Assembly (NCBI GenBank): GCA_946482515.1
Contig: CAMLRS010000011.1
Span: 55,908-119,907 of the forward strand
Source of the DNA: an uncultured Flavobacteriales bacterium
GTDB taxonomy: Bacteria > Bacteroidota > Bacteroidia > Flavobacteriales > Crocinitomicaceae
Length of the DNA stretch: 64,000 bases
Direction of reading: 5' to 3'
In this document: positions 1 through 9,145 of the stretch, piece after piece
Layout of the letters: the number at the start of each line of letters is the position of its first letter
Position numbering within the stretch: position 1 is the stretch's first letter
Translations under genes and position numbers: made by a program
Notes under the pieces: model-generated
What the model was told of the DNA's origin: nothing
The model's database searches: none
Seen by the model: only the letters and a program-made list of their open reading frames with translations

Positions 1-2
1 AA

Positions 3-728
3 TCGCACCATTTGTATACCAATATCGAGGAAAGCGATATCGATGTGCTGCACAATCCGTTGTTCCGCATGACCACTACGCAGCGACTGAAGCGTTTTCA
101 CAAATTCCAGTACCTGTATGCGCCGTTTTTGTACTTGTTTTATTCGCTGAACTGGTTCTTTTTCAGGGAAACACTCATGCTGTTCAATATTTCCAGTCGC
201 ACGATCACCATTCAGATTCCGAAAATCGAAGTCGTGAAGCTGATCCTGTTCAAAGTACTGTACATCGGCTATATGATCGTTTTACCGGCTTTGTTGCTGC
301 CATTCGGCTGGACAACTGTTTTAATGGCGTTCCTGCTGAATCACTTCATGGTTTCGCTGATCTTCGTTGGTGTGCTGGGTGTTTCCCACTTGTCGGATTA
401 CGTAGAACACCCGCTGCCGGATGAAAACGGTCAGCTGGATATGAGCTGGCCGAAGCTGCAATTGTGTACATCGGTGGATTACAATCCCGGAAGCGTGTTC
501 TTCAATTGGACATTGGGCGGCTTCAACGCGCACGCGCTGCACCATTTATTGCCGCAGATATGCCACGTGCATTACCTCGAAGTGCTACCCATTTTCCGCG
601 AGCTGACGGCCAAATACGGGCTTACGTATATGGAGCTGTCGTACGGAGAATCGCTGAAAGCCCATTTCCGTTTCCTAAAGGGCATGGGCGAGCAACAGGA
701 ATTTCAACCGTTGCCGTATGAAAGATAA
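3..728 (+). CDS. Fatty acid desaturase, 5' end cut by window edge
   Basis: This is the C-terminal two thirds of a membrane di-iron fatty acid desaturase, which introduces a double bond into acyl chains in the inner membrane. The open frame runs to the window edge and begins SHHLYTN, the second histidine box (HxxHH type), so the true start and first box (HxxxH) lie upstream. The third box is visible as HALHH near the end. Between them are two hydrophobic hairpins. The stop overlaps the start of the next desaturase by 11 bases, so the two are co-translated. An internal TTG at 12 is not a credible start because it would remove box 2. Regioselectivity cannot be read from the sequence. Confidence 0.9.
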   Translation, partial: SHHLYTNIEESDIDVLHNPLFRMTTTQRLKRFHKFQYLYAPFLYLFYSLNWFFFRETLMLFNISSRTITIQIPKIEVVKLILFKVLYIGYMIVLPALLLPFGWTTVLMAFLLNHFMVSLIFVGVLGVSHLSDYVEHPLPDENGQLDMSWPKLQLCTSVDYNPGSVFFNWTLGGFNAHALHHLLPQICHVHYLEVLPIFRELTAKYGLTYMELSYGESLKAHFRFLKGMGEQQEFQPLPYER

Positions 729-1779
729 GCACCTTGAAATCGCCGAAGACAGCGCATTGCTGGCGGCGATTCACGCAACCGTGCGCCGTGAGCTGGTGAT
801 CGACCGATCAACTTTCCGCCGGCAGCTCTGGATGAAATTCGCGTTCTATTTCCTGTTGTTGTCGGTTGCTTATGCCGGATTGTTCCTCATCCCGAACGCT
901 GTGTGGTTCATCACGTGTTACATCGCCTACGGTTTCCTTTCGCTGCTTTTTGCCTTTAACTTTTCGCACGATTGCTCGCACAATGCTGTTTTCCGCAGTC
1001 GAAAGGCCAATAACCTGGCGTTTACGGTCATTTACACGATGGTGGGCGCTCATGCGGAAGCGTGGAAGCAGCGGCATGTTCATTCACACCATTTTGCACC
1101 GAATGTGGAAGATTACGATTCCGATCTGAAAATTTCGAACCTGATTCGCGTTATTCCGGGCAGTAAGCACCATTGGTGGCATCGTTTTCAGCATTGGTAC
1201 GCACCGCTGGCGTATATGAGCTATTCGCTGTTTTGGGTATTCATCAAGGATTTCGTGATCCTGTTTTCCCGCGAATCCTACACGCCGAAGAAAGGCGTTC
1301 GTTACCATTTGTCGTTCTGGCTGCAGAAATGCAGTTACATCACTTACTTACTGATCCTGCCGCTTTGCTTTTCCGGCCAGCCGTGGACAATCGTGCTTTC
1401 GGGATTTGTACTGATGCACCTGCTGCAATCGCTGTTCCTGCTATTTACGTTTTTCATGACACATCACGTAGAATCGACGGCTTACCCGGAAACCGACGAC
1501 CATGGAACGATCAATACGTCGTGGCTGATGAACCAGGTGCGCAGCTCGAATGATATGCATCCGTTCAGCCGCACGGCCAATTTCCTGCTCGGCGGATTTA
1601 ACAATCACATTGCCCACCATTTGTTTCCGCATGTGAATCATGTGTACTATCCGAAACTGAATGTGATTCTCTACGGCATGTTGCAGGAACAACAGATCGT
1701 GCCGAACCAGACGAGTTACCTGGGCGGTATCGTTTCGCACCTGAGATTGCTACGAAAAATGAGCAGGGCAGAGGCCTGA
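718..1779 (+). CDS. Fatty acid desaturase
   Basis: A complete 353-residue membrane desaturase, paralogous to the gene it overlaps. All three histidine boxes are present: HDCSH at about residues 84-88, HVHSHH at about 120-125 and HIAHH at about 297-301, with hydrophobic segments between them. These residues ligate the di-iron centre that oxidises fatty acyl chains with oxygen and an electron donor. The ATG lies inside the last codons of the upstream gene, the usual sign of translational coupling. Two desaturases side by side suggest either sequential desaturation or different chain positions; which one is inference. The gene ends 4 bases before a convergent peptidase gene. Confidence 0.93.
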   Translation: MKDKHLEIAEDSALLAAIHATVRRELVIDRSTFRRQLWMKFAFYFLLLSVAYAGLFLIPNAVWFITCYIAYGFLSLLFAFNFSHDCSHNAVFRSRKANNLAFTVIYTMVGAHAEAWKQRHVHSHHFAPNVEDYDSDLKISNLIRVIPGSKHHWWHRFQHWYAPLAYMSYSLFWVFIKDFVILFSRESYTPKKGVRYHLSFWLQKCSYITYLLILPLCFSGQPWTIVLSGFVLMHLLQSLFLLFTFFMTHHVESTAYPETDDHGTINTSWLMNQVRSSNDMHPFSRTANFLLGGFNNHIAHHLFPHVNHVYYPKLNVILYGMLQEQQIVPNQTSYLGGIVSHLRLLRKMSRAEA

Positions 1780-1783
1780 ACGA

Positions 1784-3487
1784 TCAGTTCCGCAGCAGGT
1801 TCAGCTCTTCTTCCACCATGTTGGCCAGCTCCTGCATATTGGCATGCGAGAAATCGAAACGGAGGCCGGCAGCGGCGTAAATTTCCGGGATGGATTTCGT
1901 GTAGCCGAGCGCGAGTGCTTTTTTGTAATTGGCAAGCGCTGCTGCTTTGTCCTTTTTGAAATTGCGCCAAACGCCCAATGCTCCCAGTTGTGCAATACCG
2001 TATTCGATGTAATAGAAAGGCACTTCGAACAAGTGCAGCTGACGTTGCCAGCTTGATTCTTTCACGTGTTCGTAGCCTTCATAATCGATCATACCGGTTC
2101 CGAAGCGCTTGCTGAGCGCCAGCCACGCTGATGTGCGTTCTGCCGTCGTGTGCTCGGGATTGGTGTAGATCCAGTGCTGGAATGCATCGATGGTGGCGAT
2201 CCACGGCAATACTTTCAGAATGGATTCGAGCTGTTCTTTCCTGGCGCGATTCAGATCGTCGTCGTTGTCGTAAAAACGCGACCATTCCTGCATGGTAATG
2301 AGCTCCATCGACATGGAAGCCAGCTCAGCCACTTCAGACGGGAGGGATTTAAAGCCTGTGAGCTCGAGGTCGCGGCTCAGGAAGGAATGAACAGCGTGTC
2401 CGCCTTCGTGGACCATCGTTACGAGATCGCGTTGTGCACCAGCGGCGTTCATGAAAATAAACGGAATGCCGCTTTCGTAGAGCGGATAGTTGTAACCGCC
2501 TGGTGCTTTTCCGTGCTTGGAATCGAGATCGAGGTAGCCGCCTTTGTCCATCGTTTCGAGGCATTCACCAAAGAACGGATCGAGCTTGCGGAACATATCT
2601 ACCGATCCTGCGAGCAGCTCGCTACCGGTTTCAAACGGTTTCAGTGGTGCTTTGCCCAACGGGTCGACTTCCGTATCCCACGGCTTCAGCAACGGTTTTT
2701 TGAGCAACCGGGCCTGCTCGCGGTTCATTTCTTTCACCATCGGTACGATGAGCGTTTCGATGGATTCATGGAAATCGAGGCAATCCTTGACGGTATAGTC
2801 GAAGCGGCCCAGGGCTTTGAATTTGTAATCGCGGTAGTCGCTGCAGCCGGCGTTCACAGCAACCTGGTGACGCAGCTGTACGAGCTTGTTGAACAATTCG
2901 TCGAGCAATGCGCGATCCTGTTCGCGGCGTTTGGTGATGAGGTCGTAAACGGCTTTTCGAACGGTTTCATCCGGATTTTTCAGGTAAACCGATGCTTGTG
3001 GCATGGTGAGGGTTTTGCCATCGTATTCGATGGTTTGTTTCCCTGAAATGGCCCCGTATTCCTGGCTCAGCGTATTGATTTCGGTCTCGAGCGGAATATT
3101 TTCCTCGCGGAACAGGTCGAGTGATGTCTGTACCGAACGGAAATAGATCGCATATGCTTCTTCTTTGCTCAGCTCGGCAATCCACGGCGCTGCCATCATT
3201 TTCTTGTTCAGACGGTCTTCGTAGGGTGCGAGGTTGGGCTGGATTTCCGTTACGAAAAATCGGTAAGCTTCGCTTTTTTCCGCATCCGTGGTGTCGATGG
3301 TCATGCGGATGTAACGCCACGCCATATCTTCTTCCAGCACGGCTTCCAGCTCACTTTTATCGCGCAGCCATTGCATGAACGTTTCTTTATCCGGCCATTC
3401 GCGTGCGGTCAGCTCTTTGAGGTAATGCTCGACTTTTTCCCAGCTATCGCACCGAAAATCGGGGGCAACATATTTTCTCATAATCAA
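1784..3487 (-). CDS. M3 family oligoendopeptidase
   Basis: A 567-residue zinc oligopeptidase of the M3B/PepF type, a cytoplasmic enzyme that trims short peptides. The HEGGH zinc motif is at about residues 360-364, followed by the PSEVAE segment near 383-388 that carries the third zinc ligand. The preceding helical region matches the normal M3B length, and there is no signal peptide. The protein could start at the first or third codon (MIM); nothing separates them. A hairpin followed by a T-run lies between this gene and the DUF5606 gene upstream on the same strand, so it probably has its own transcript. It is convergent with the desaturase pair. Confidence 0.92.
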   Translation of the reverse strand: MIMRKYVAPDFRCDSWEKVEHYLKELTAREWPDKETFMQWLRDKSELEAVLEEDMAWRYIRMTIDTTDAEKSEAYRFFVTEIQPNLAPYEDRLNKKMMAAPWIAELSKEEAYAIYFRSVQTSLDLFREENIPLETEINTLSQEYGAISGKQTIEYDGKTLTMPQASVYLKNPDETVRKAVYDLITKRREQDRALLDELFNKLVQLRHQVAVNAGCSDYRDYKFKALGRFDYTVKDCLDFHESIETLIVPMVKEMNREQARLLKKPLLKPWDTEVDPLGKAPLKPFETGSELLAGSVDMFRKLDPFFGECLETMDKGGYLDLDSKHGKAPGGYNYPLYESGIPFIFMNAAGAQRDLVTMVHEGGHAVHSFLSRDLELTGFKSLPSEVAELASMSMELITMQEWSRFYDNDDDLNRARKEQLESILKVLPWIATIDAFQHWIYTNPEHTTAERTSAWLALSKRFGTGMIDYEGYEHVKESSWQRQLHLFEVPFYYIEYGIAQLGALGVWRNFKKDKAAALANYKKALALGYTKSIPEIYAAAGLRFDFSHANMQELANMVEEELNLLRN

Positions 3488-3492
3488 TTCCT

Positions 3493-3527
3493 AAAAAAAA
3501 CGCCTTGCCGCAGGAGCAGACAAGGCG
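3493..3527 (-). terminator. Rho-independent terminator after the DUF5606 gene
   Basis: On the minus strand CGCCTTG and CAAGGCG form a 7-bp stem around a 13-base loop, followed by eight T residues. It sits between the DUF5606 gene and the peptidase gene. Confidence 0.8.
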
Positions 3528-3548
3528 ATTCGATTGTTATACAATAAG

Positions 3549-4172
3549 TTATTTTCCGCGGCTGGTGCCTCCTGTTTTGGATGGAGCCTTTTTCGCACCG
3601 CTTGCTGCTTTTCCTGCGCTTTTCGGACCAGCAGCTTTTGCTGCCGGAGCGGCTGGTTTCTTCGCAGCTGCCGGTTTTTTAGCTGCAGCCGTTGCGGTTT
3701 TCTTTTCTTTCGTCTCTTTAGCCGGTTTTTCGGTTGCTTCAGCAGCAGCTGTTTCAGCTTTTGCCGCTTTTTCCTTTTTAACAGGCTCTTCCGGTTTCAA
3801 TTCGCCTGCTTTATGCAGCAAATTATACCATTGGAACAATTTCTTGATATCGGAAGCGTAAACGCGCTCTTTGTCGTAATCCGGCAAAACTTCCAACAGG
3901 TAAGCCTGCTGCTTTTTCGCATCTTCCTTGTGCGAAATAGTCGCTCCGCCTTTTTCCTTGTCGAAAATCGTCTGGAAGATATCTTTCAGCGGCTTATCCT
4001 CATCGTATGTATAGATGCTGATGTCGTCCAAAGCAGAAATACGGTCCGAAGCATAAGCGGGGAAACGCTTTTTATCCTCGAGGGATTCCACGATAATGTT
4101 GTTCTTGCCCTGGGCAACCACTTTAAAAAGACCCGGTTTTCCGGAAATAGCAATAATACCTGTCAGATTCAT
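3549..4172 (-). CDS. DUF5606 family protein with Ala/Lys-rich tail
   Basis: A Bacteroidota-specific protein. About the first 130 residues (MNLTGIIAISGKPGLF onward) match the DUF5606 domain as I remember it; its function is unknown. The last 70 residues are a low-complexity Ala/Lys/Pro tail with AAKKPAAAKKPA-type repeats, resembling histone H1 and bacterial nucleoid-protein tails, so nucleic-acid binding is a reasonable inference. The frame opens three codons earlier (MYR), but the conserved family start is MNLTG, and a perfect -7 element (4195-4202) fits either start. A terminator follows, so the gene is probably monocistronic. Confidence 0.82.
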   Translation of the reverse strand: MNLTGIIAISGKPGLFKVVAQGKNNIIVESLEDKKRFPAYASDRISALDDISIYTYDEDKPLKDIFQTIFDKEKGGATISHKEDAKKQQAYLLEVLPDYDKERVYASDIKKLFQWYNLLHKAGELKPEEPVKKEKAAKAETAAAEATEKPAKETKEKKTATAAAKKPAAAKKPAAPAAKAAGPKSAGKAASGAKKAPSKTGGTSRGK

Positions 4173-4194
4173 CCGATACAATTAATTTGAGCTC

Positions 4195-4202
4195 CAAAAA
4201 TA
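4195..4202 (-). promoter_or_regulatory. Bacteroidota -7 promoter element for the DUF5606 gene
   Basis: Read on the minus strand this is TATTTTTG, a perfect TAnnTTTG match about 22 bases upstream of the chosen ATG. No clear TTG was found at -33. Confidence 0.55.
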
Positions 4203-4220
4203 GAAGTTCTTTTCTGTTTC

Positions 4221-6791
4221 TCACTCATTCTTCACAATTTTCATCCACCCGGATTGTTCCCCGGCGCGTACAAGCAGGAAATAAGTTCCCGCAGCATAGC
4301 CGCTCAAATCGATTTCTGTGTGGTTGCCTTCCAGGTTTTGCAGCTGTTTTCCCTGTAAGTCGAGCAGGATCAGCTGCTCAACAGGAACGGCCGTCCGGAT
4401 AGTCAGCAAGCCATTGGTTGGATTTGGATAGACAGCTGCGAACAGGTCGTTTTCTCCGATTCCGGCCGAAGGATTGTACACTTCCGAAGTTGCCGTACAA
4501 CCTGTAATACTGGTTGCCACGACGGTGAAATCCGACGAGCTGGGCAAGTTGATGATCAGCGTATCATTGGTTGCTCCGGGAATCGGAACCCCGTTCTCGT
4601 ACCATTGCAGGTTCGGATAAGGATCGGTCGTGAGCTCGGTTCCGCTGACCGTAATCTCCGGTACCGGCGGAATATCGCCAGGGATGAGCTCGATCGTATC
4701 GGAATAAGCCACGCAGCCGAATTCGTTGTAGGAAACATAGGAATACGGACCGGTAGAATCGGTTGTGAGCGTAAACGACTGGCTGCTGCCGGTGCTCCAT
4801 AAAATACTGTCGGGTGTAATGCTCGTCACGGCATAGATTGTGTCCTGTACACCGCAATATTGAGTCGGCGGATCGATATCAGCCGTATAATTGCTTTCCA
4901 GCAGCAGGTTCAATGCATGAATTTTACCGTGACCGTAAGCGTTGTTCGGAACAGCGCCGGTAAAACCGTCGGTAAAAGTCGTGGCGATCATATCGTCTTT
5001 GAACGACTGGTACGTTCCGTAACGGCATTTTTCGAGGTAAAGCGCCGCAATTCCGGCCACTACAGGCGAAGCCATGGATGTACCTCCGTTACGGGCATGG
5101 AAGCCACCTGAGTCGATGAGCGCGTTGTTTCCCGGGTTGTTGAGCAGCCAGAATGGGGCCGCACTCAAAGCAACGTCGCCGGAAGCGCAGACATCGGGTT
5201 TGGTAACGCCATGACGATTTGGTCCTTTGGCTGAATTCAAACTGAGTTGATGCACGGCTGCAACCGGTGGAGCTGTCTGGTAGTAATTGCCGTTGTTATC
5301 GATATGGCCCTGGCGGTTGCGGACGTTTCCAACGGAAATAACCTTTTCAGAGCAGTTCCACGATGAAACGATGGTTTGCAGCGTATCGGGGAAAACGTAA
5401 TGGATAATAGGAGGGTAGGTACCAGCGTCGGGAACGTTGTTGACAATAGTGTTCAGCCCCAGTGTAGCGCCGCTCCACAGGTCGTACGTACCCGAACCGG
5501 TCGTTTTGAACGAATAGTTATAGCTGGTCGAATCGACGTGCGAGAAAAACACTTGTAGATTCAATACCGGCGGTGACCCGACGATTTCAGGATACAGTTC
5601 GATGGTCGCAAGGCGGTCGTGGTTGCTGTTGTAGAGCGTATCGTAGATCACCGTTCCTGCGCTGAAAGCTGCCGTGCGGAACTCTGTAGTAGCGCGTTCT
5701 TCATAGGTTACGCTGTTCAGGTTGGCACCAAGAGCGTAGGTCCAGTCGGCAGTACCGGCATCGGACCACAGGTCGAAGTAGATCGTATTCGGTCCCAAAG
5801 CGCCGGAAGGATTGTTCCGGAACCAGCTGAAAGAGGTATTGCCATCCGGCTCGCCGTGTACGTGGAATTTTCCCCAGGCACCGGAGTTACCGGCCGCACA
5901 AACGATGATGCGCCCCGGTTTTTCGTCGAGCAGTTGTTCCATCAGAATGGAAGCCGGATCGTTTCCGTCGTGGCTGCCGAGGTAATCGCCCACAGACAGG
6001 TTCACCACCGCTGGCATACCCAGCAAATCGGCCTGTTTGAAAATGAAATCACAGGCATCGGCAACGGTAAGTGTCCAGTTGGCCAGGTTGAAATTGGTTT
6101 CAACCACGATGATCTTGGAATCGGGCGCCATGCCTTTGTTCGATCCGTTGGCCAGTCCGTTTCCTGAGCCGGCTCCTGTAACGGTTGTTCCGTGTGCATC
6201 ATTGCCTTGTGTACGTTCACACGTTCCGGCCTGGATTTCGCTTCCGTACCACAGCTGTCCGTATCCGTAAGGCATCGGTGTGCGATCGGCGTCAAAAGGC
6301 ATATCGTGGTCCCAGTAATACAGAACGCGCGTTTGCCCGTTCTCATCGATGAAATCGGGATGCTCGTAATCCAGTCCGCTGTCGACATAGCCAATGATCA
6401 CTCCTTTGCCTGTATACGGCGTTTGCAGCCCGAATTCACCATTGTGTACTTCGTTTACAAAGTGCGTGGCACGCGTGGTGTCGTTCATCGCCTGCGGGAA
6501 GGAAACTTCGTAGTGGAATTGCTCTACGAGTCCGTTGGTCTGTGCTGCGTTCATCCAGCTGGCAGTTGCCTGAATATAAATCCATTGAGGCGTGACGGAT
6601 TTAACAGAAACCGCTTTGTCTGTCAAGAGCTTTTCCAAGAGCCCGCGCGTGTTTTTCACCGCGAAAGCAATGGAAACATCCGGATGCTGTTCCAGCTGCT
6701 GCCGGAACCGGAAATGCTGTTGCTGGGCAAACAGCGAAGGGGCACACACTAAAAAGAGGATGCCGAGTAAGTAGCGTTTTGTCATAACCAT
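4221..6791 (-). CDS. Subtilisin-family (S8) serine protease with T9SS sorting tail
   Basis: An 856-residue secreted protease. A signal peptide (MTKRYLLGILFLVCAPSLFA) is followed by a pro-region. The S8 triad is complete: Asp in GYVDSGLDYEHPDF near residue 137, His in NDAHGTTV near 200 and Ser in GTSMASPVVAG near 572. The long stretch between His and Ser carries extra beta-rich sequence. After the catalytic domain come beta-sandwich-like repeats and a C-terminal type A T9SS signal starting AAVYPNPTNG and ending WMKIVKNE. The protein should therefore pass Sec, then T9SS, to the surface or medium. It is divergent from a second subtilase. Confidence 0.93.
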   Translation of the reverse strand: MVMTKRYLLGILFLVCAPSLFAQQQHFRFRQQLEQHPDVSIAFAVKNTRGLLEKLLTDKAVSVKSVTPQWIYIQATASWMNAAQTNGLVEQFHYEVSFPQAMNDTTRATHFVNEVHNGEFGLQTPYTGKGVIIGYVDSGLDYEHPDFIDENGQTRVLYYWDHDMPFDADRTPMPYGYGQLWYGSEIQAGTCERTQGNDAHGTTVTGAGSGNGLANGSNKGMAPDSKIIVVETNFNLANWTLTVADACDFIFKQADLLGMPAVVNLSVGDYLGSHDGNDPASILMEQLLDEKPGRIIVCAAGNSGAWGKFHVHGEPDGNTSFSWFRNNPSGALGPNTIYFDLWSDAGTADWTYALGANLNSVTYEERATTEFRTAAFSAGTVIYDTLYNSNHDRLATIELYPEIVGSPPVLNLQVFFSHVDSTSYNYSFKTTGSGTYDLWSGATLGLNTIVNNVPDAGTYPPIIHYVFPDTLQTIVSSWNCSEKVISVGNVRNRQGHIDNNGNYYQTAPPVAAVHQLSLNSAKGPNRHGVTKPDVCASGDVALSAAPFWLLNNPGNNALIDSGGFHARNGGTSMASPVVAGIAALYLEKCRYGTYQSFKDDMIATTFTDGFTGAVPNNAYGHGKIHALNLLLESNYTADIDPPTQYCGVQDTIYAVTSITPDSILWSTGSSQSFTLTTDSTGPYSYVSYNEFGCVAYSDTIELIPGDIPPVPEITVSGTELTTDPYPNLQWYENGVPIPGATNDTLIINLPSSSDFTVVATSITGCTATSEVYNPSAGIGENDLFAAVYPNPTNGLLTIRTAVPVEQLILLDLQGKQLQNLEGNHTEIDLSGYAAGTYFLLVRAGEQSGWMKIVKNE

Positions 6792-6918
6792 TGATGTAGC
6801 AAGTTTTCCGTAAAGACGTCAAAATCGACCATTAAGTTAAAAAAAGACAATTAGTAATAGAATCAAATTGCGATATTTGTTTCGAACGACAACAAATTCA
6901 TTAAGCTAACATTCGTCC
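6792..6918. promoter_or_regulatory. Divergent promoter region between two subtilase genes
   Basis: The 127 bases between the divergent protease genes are AT-rich. On the plus strand GATATTTG (6872-6879) is one base from the TAnnTTTG -7 consensus and lies 39 bases before the second protease. No clear element was found for the minus-strand gene. Confidence 0.35.
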
Positions 6919-8499
6919 ATGAAAAAACGATTTATTGCCCTTTCCCTGGCCCTGTTCTCCTTCGGAGTTATGAACTACTTCTACGGTCAGATCCCGGGGA
7001 CGCTGAACTGGTACAACGGCAAAAGCTCCGGAATGAACACTGAGAAAGCTTACAGCGCTCTCAAAAAACGTACATCCACAACTGTAATCGTTGCGGTGAT
7101 CGATTCTGGGATCGACATCGAGCACGAAGACCTTAAAGGAAAAATCTGGACCAACACAGATGAAATTCCGAACAACGGTATCGACGACGACAACAACGGT
7201 TACATCGATGATATTCACGGATGGAACTTCCTCGGAAGCCCTGAAGGAAACCAGAACCAGGCCCGCCTGGAAAAAACACGTATGTATGCCAAGCTGAACC
7301 AGCGTTTCGCAACTGCTGATCCGGCGAAGCTTTCAGCTGAAGAACGTGCGGATTACGATCTGTACAAAAAGCTCGAGAAAGAAATCAATACAGAGCGTAA
7401 GGAAGCAGAAGCGAACTTGCCGCAATATGAGCAGATCAAAGCGGCCCTGCCGATGATCAAGCAAAAAATCGCTGAAGATATGGGTAAAGAAAACTTTACC
7501 GTAGCTGACGTGGAAAAATGGAAACCGAAAGATCCGCAGCTGGCAGGTATGAAAGACCTGGCATTCCTGATCGCTTCAGGCGAGCTTACGGAAGAAACCA
7601 TGCAGGAAGGTATCGACCATTTCAAATCGACACTCGAATACCACCTCAACCCGGATTTCAACGATCGTCAGATGATCGGCGACAACCCGGACGATTTCAA
7701 CGATGTGAAATACGGTAACAACGATGTGGAAGGTCCGGATGCATTGCACGGAACACACGTTGGTGGTATCATCGGTGCGATCCGTGGAAACGGATTGGGC
7801 GGCGATGGTGTTGCCGAGAACGTATTGCTGATGTCTATCAGAGCAGTTCCGGATGGTGACGAGCAGGATAAAGATATCGCACTGGCAATCCGTTATGCAG
7901 TTGACAACGGTGCTTCGGTGATCAATATGTCGTTTGGTAAAGGCTACTCGCCGCACCAGAAAGAAGTATACGAAGCATTGGCTTATGCCGATTCAAAAGG
8001 CGTATTGCTCGTACACGCAGCCGGAAACGATGCGGAAAATGTTGATGAGAAAGACAACTTCCCGTCTTCCAGCTACTCCTTCCAGAAGCAAAAGCTCGGA
8101 CATTACATCACGATCGGTGCATCTACACGCACGCCGAAAGAGCACCTGGCAGCAGGTTTCTCTAACTACGGACAAACCAAGGTAGATGTGTTCGCGCCAG
8201 GATACGAGATTTACAACACTGTTCCGCAAAGCGAATACAAAAACCTGCAGGGAACATCCATGGCTGCGCCAATGGTTTCCGGTGTAGCTGCGATGTTGAA
8301 GTCGTACTTCCCGAAGCTCAGCATGCTGGAGATCAAAGAAGCGATTCTTTCTTCTGCGAAAAGCTACAAAGGCACCAAGCAATCCCTTCCGGGATCTGAG
8401 GAGCTCGTAGACTTCGGTACACTTTCCGTAACAGGTGGTGTGGTAGACGTAAGCGCTGCAGTGAAGAAATGCCTCGAAATGGAAAAAGCAAAAGGGTAA
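6919..8499 (+). CDS. S8 family serine protease with helical insertion
   Basis: A 526-residue subtilase with an N-terminal hydrophobic signal (KKRFIALSLALFSFGVM). Catalytic residues are visible: Asp62 in AVIDSGIDIEHEDL, His277 in LHGTHVGG and Ser447 in GTSMAAPMVSG. Asp and His are about 215 residues apart rather than the usual 40 or so, because a highly charged, probably coiled-coil insertion of roughly 150 residues (about 85-235) interrupts the fold. There is no T9SS tail, so it probably stays in the periplasm or is lipid-independent. A strong terminator follows. It differs from the divergent neighbour in architecture and predicted destination. Confidence 0.92.
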   Translation: MKKRFIALSLALFSFGVMNYFYGQIPGTLNWYNGKSSGMNTEKAYSALKKRTSTTVIVAVIDSGIDIEHEDLKGKIWTNTDEIPNNGIDDDNNGYIDDIHGWNFLGSPEGNQNQARLEKTRMYAKLNQRFATADPAKLSAEERADYDLYKKLEKEINTERKEAEANLPQYEQIKAALPMIKQKIAEDMGKENFTVADVEKWKPKDPQLAGMKDLAFLIASGELTEETMQEGIDHFKSTLEYHLNPDFNDRQMIGDNPDDFNDVKYGNNDVEGPDALHGTHVGGIIGAIRGNGLGGDGVAENVLLMSIRAVPDGDEQDKDIALAIRYAVDNGASVINMSFGKGYSPHQKEVYEALAYADSKGVLLVHAAGNDAENVDEKDNFPSSSYSFQKQKLGHYITIGASTRTPKEHLAAGFSNYGQTKVDVFAPGYEIYNTVPQSEYKNLQGTSMAAPMVSGVAAMLKSYFPKLSMLEIKEAILSSAKSYKGTKQSLPGSEELVDFGTLSVTGGVVDVSAAVKKCLEMEKAKG

Positions 8500-8523
8500 A
8501 AACCTTTATAAACCAATACGTCG

Positions 8524-8562
8524 AATACCGCCTGTGATGCATTTCATGGGCGGTATTTTTTT
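8524..8562 (+). terminator. Rho-independent terminator after the second S8 protease
   Basis: AATACCGCC pairs with GGCGGTATT around a 16-base loop and is followed by a run of T residues. Confidence 0.88.
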
Positions 8563-8582
8563 GAAACTCAACGCAACAAACG

Positions 8583-9047
8583 ATGAAAACACTTGTACTT
8601 TTCCTCTCCGGCTGGCTGTTGCTCAGCGCGTTCGGGACACAGAAAACGATCGATCCGCAACCGCTGAACGAGGTGCTGGATAAATGGCACCAGTCGGCAG
8701 CCAAAGCCGATCTGGAAGCTTACTTCGCCGATGTAACAGACGATTTCATTTTCCTGGGTACCGATCCAACGGAGCGCTGGGACAAAGACCAATTTCGCGC
8801 TTTCTGCAAGCCGTATTTCGATAAAGGAACCGGCTGGGATTTCAAATCGTCGGAACGCAACTGGATGTTCTCCGACAACGGCAAAGTGGCCTGGTTCGAC
8901 GAAAAGCTAGCTACCTGGATGGAAGAATGCCGGGGCAGCGGCGTGATGGTGAAAAAAGGCAAAAAGTGGAAGCTGGCTTATTACAACCTCACAGTGCTCA
9001 TCGAGAACGATAAGATCAAGCCGTTTATCGAGCTGAGAAAGCAGTAG
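8583..9047 (+). CDS. NTF2-like (SnoaL/DUF4440) exported protein
   Basis: A 154-residue protein with a short signal peptide (MKTLVLFLSGWLLLSAFG) and one alpha+beta NTF2-like domain. Indicators are the N-terminal helix (LNEVLDKWHQSAAKADLEAYFADV), the FIFLGTDPTERWDKDQFRAFC segment and the C-terminal strand KKGKKWKLAYYNLTVL, which match the nuclear-transport-factor-2 fold used by many small enzymes and binding proteins. Substrate is not predictable. It follows a strong terminator, so it is either expressed from an unrecognised promoter or by read-through. Confidence 0.75.
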   Translation: MKTLVLFLSGWLLLSAFGTQKTIDPQPLNEVLDKWHQSAAKADLEAYFADVTDDFIFLGTDPTERWDKDQFRAFCKPYFDKGTGWDFKSSERNWMFSDNGKVAWFDEKLATWMEECRGSGVMVKKGKKWKLAYYNLTVLIENDKIKPFIELRKQ

Positions 9048-9145
9048 CGCTCTACTGTTAAAAAACCTTTATTTCCGGGGCTTTCCGCTCAACCCGGTTC
9101 GATGTTTGCTGCCCGATTGCGGTAACTTACATAAAACCGAAAGTC

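Noticed and set aside
2150..3046. A 298-residue open frame on the plus strand opposite the M3 peptidase gene
   Set aside because: It lies entirely inside a gene with intact catalytic motifs. Its sequence shows no domain and is the reverse reading of a conserved enzyme.
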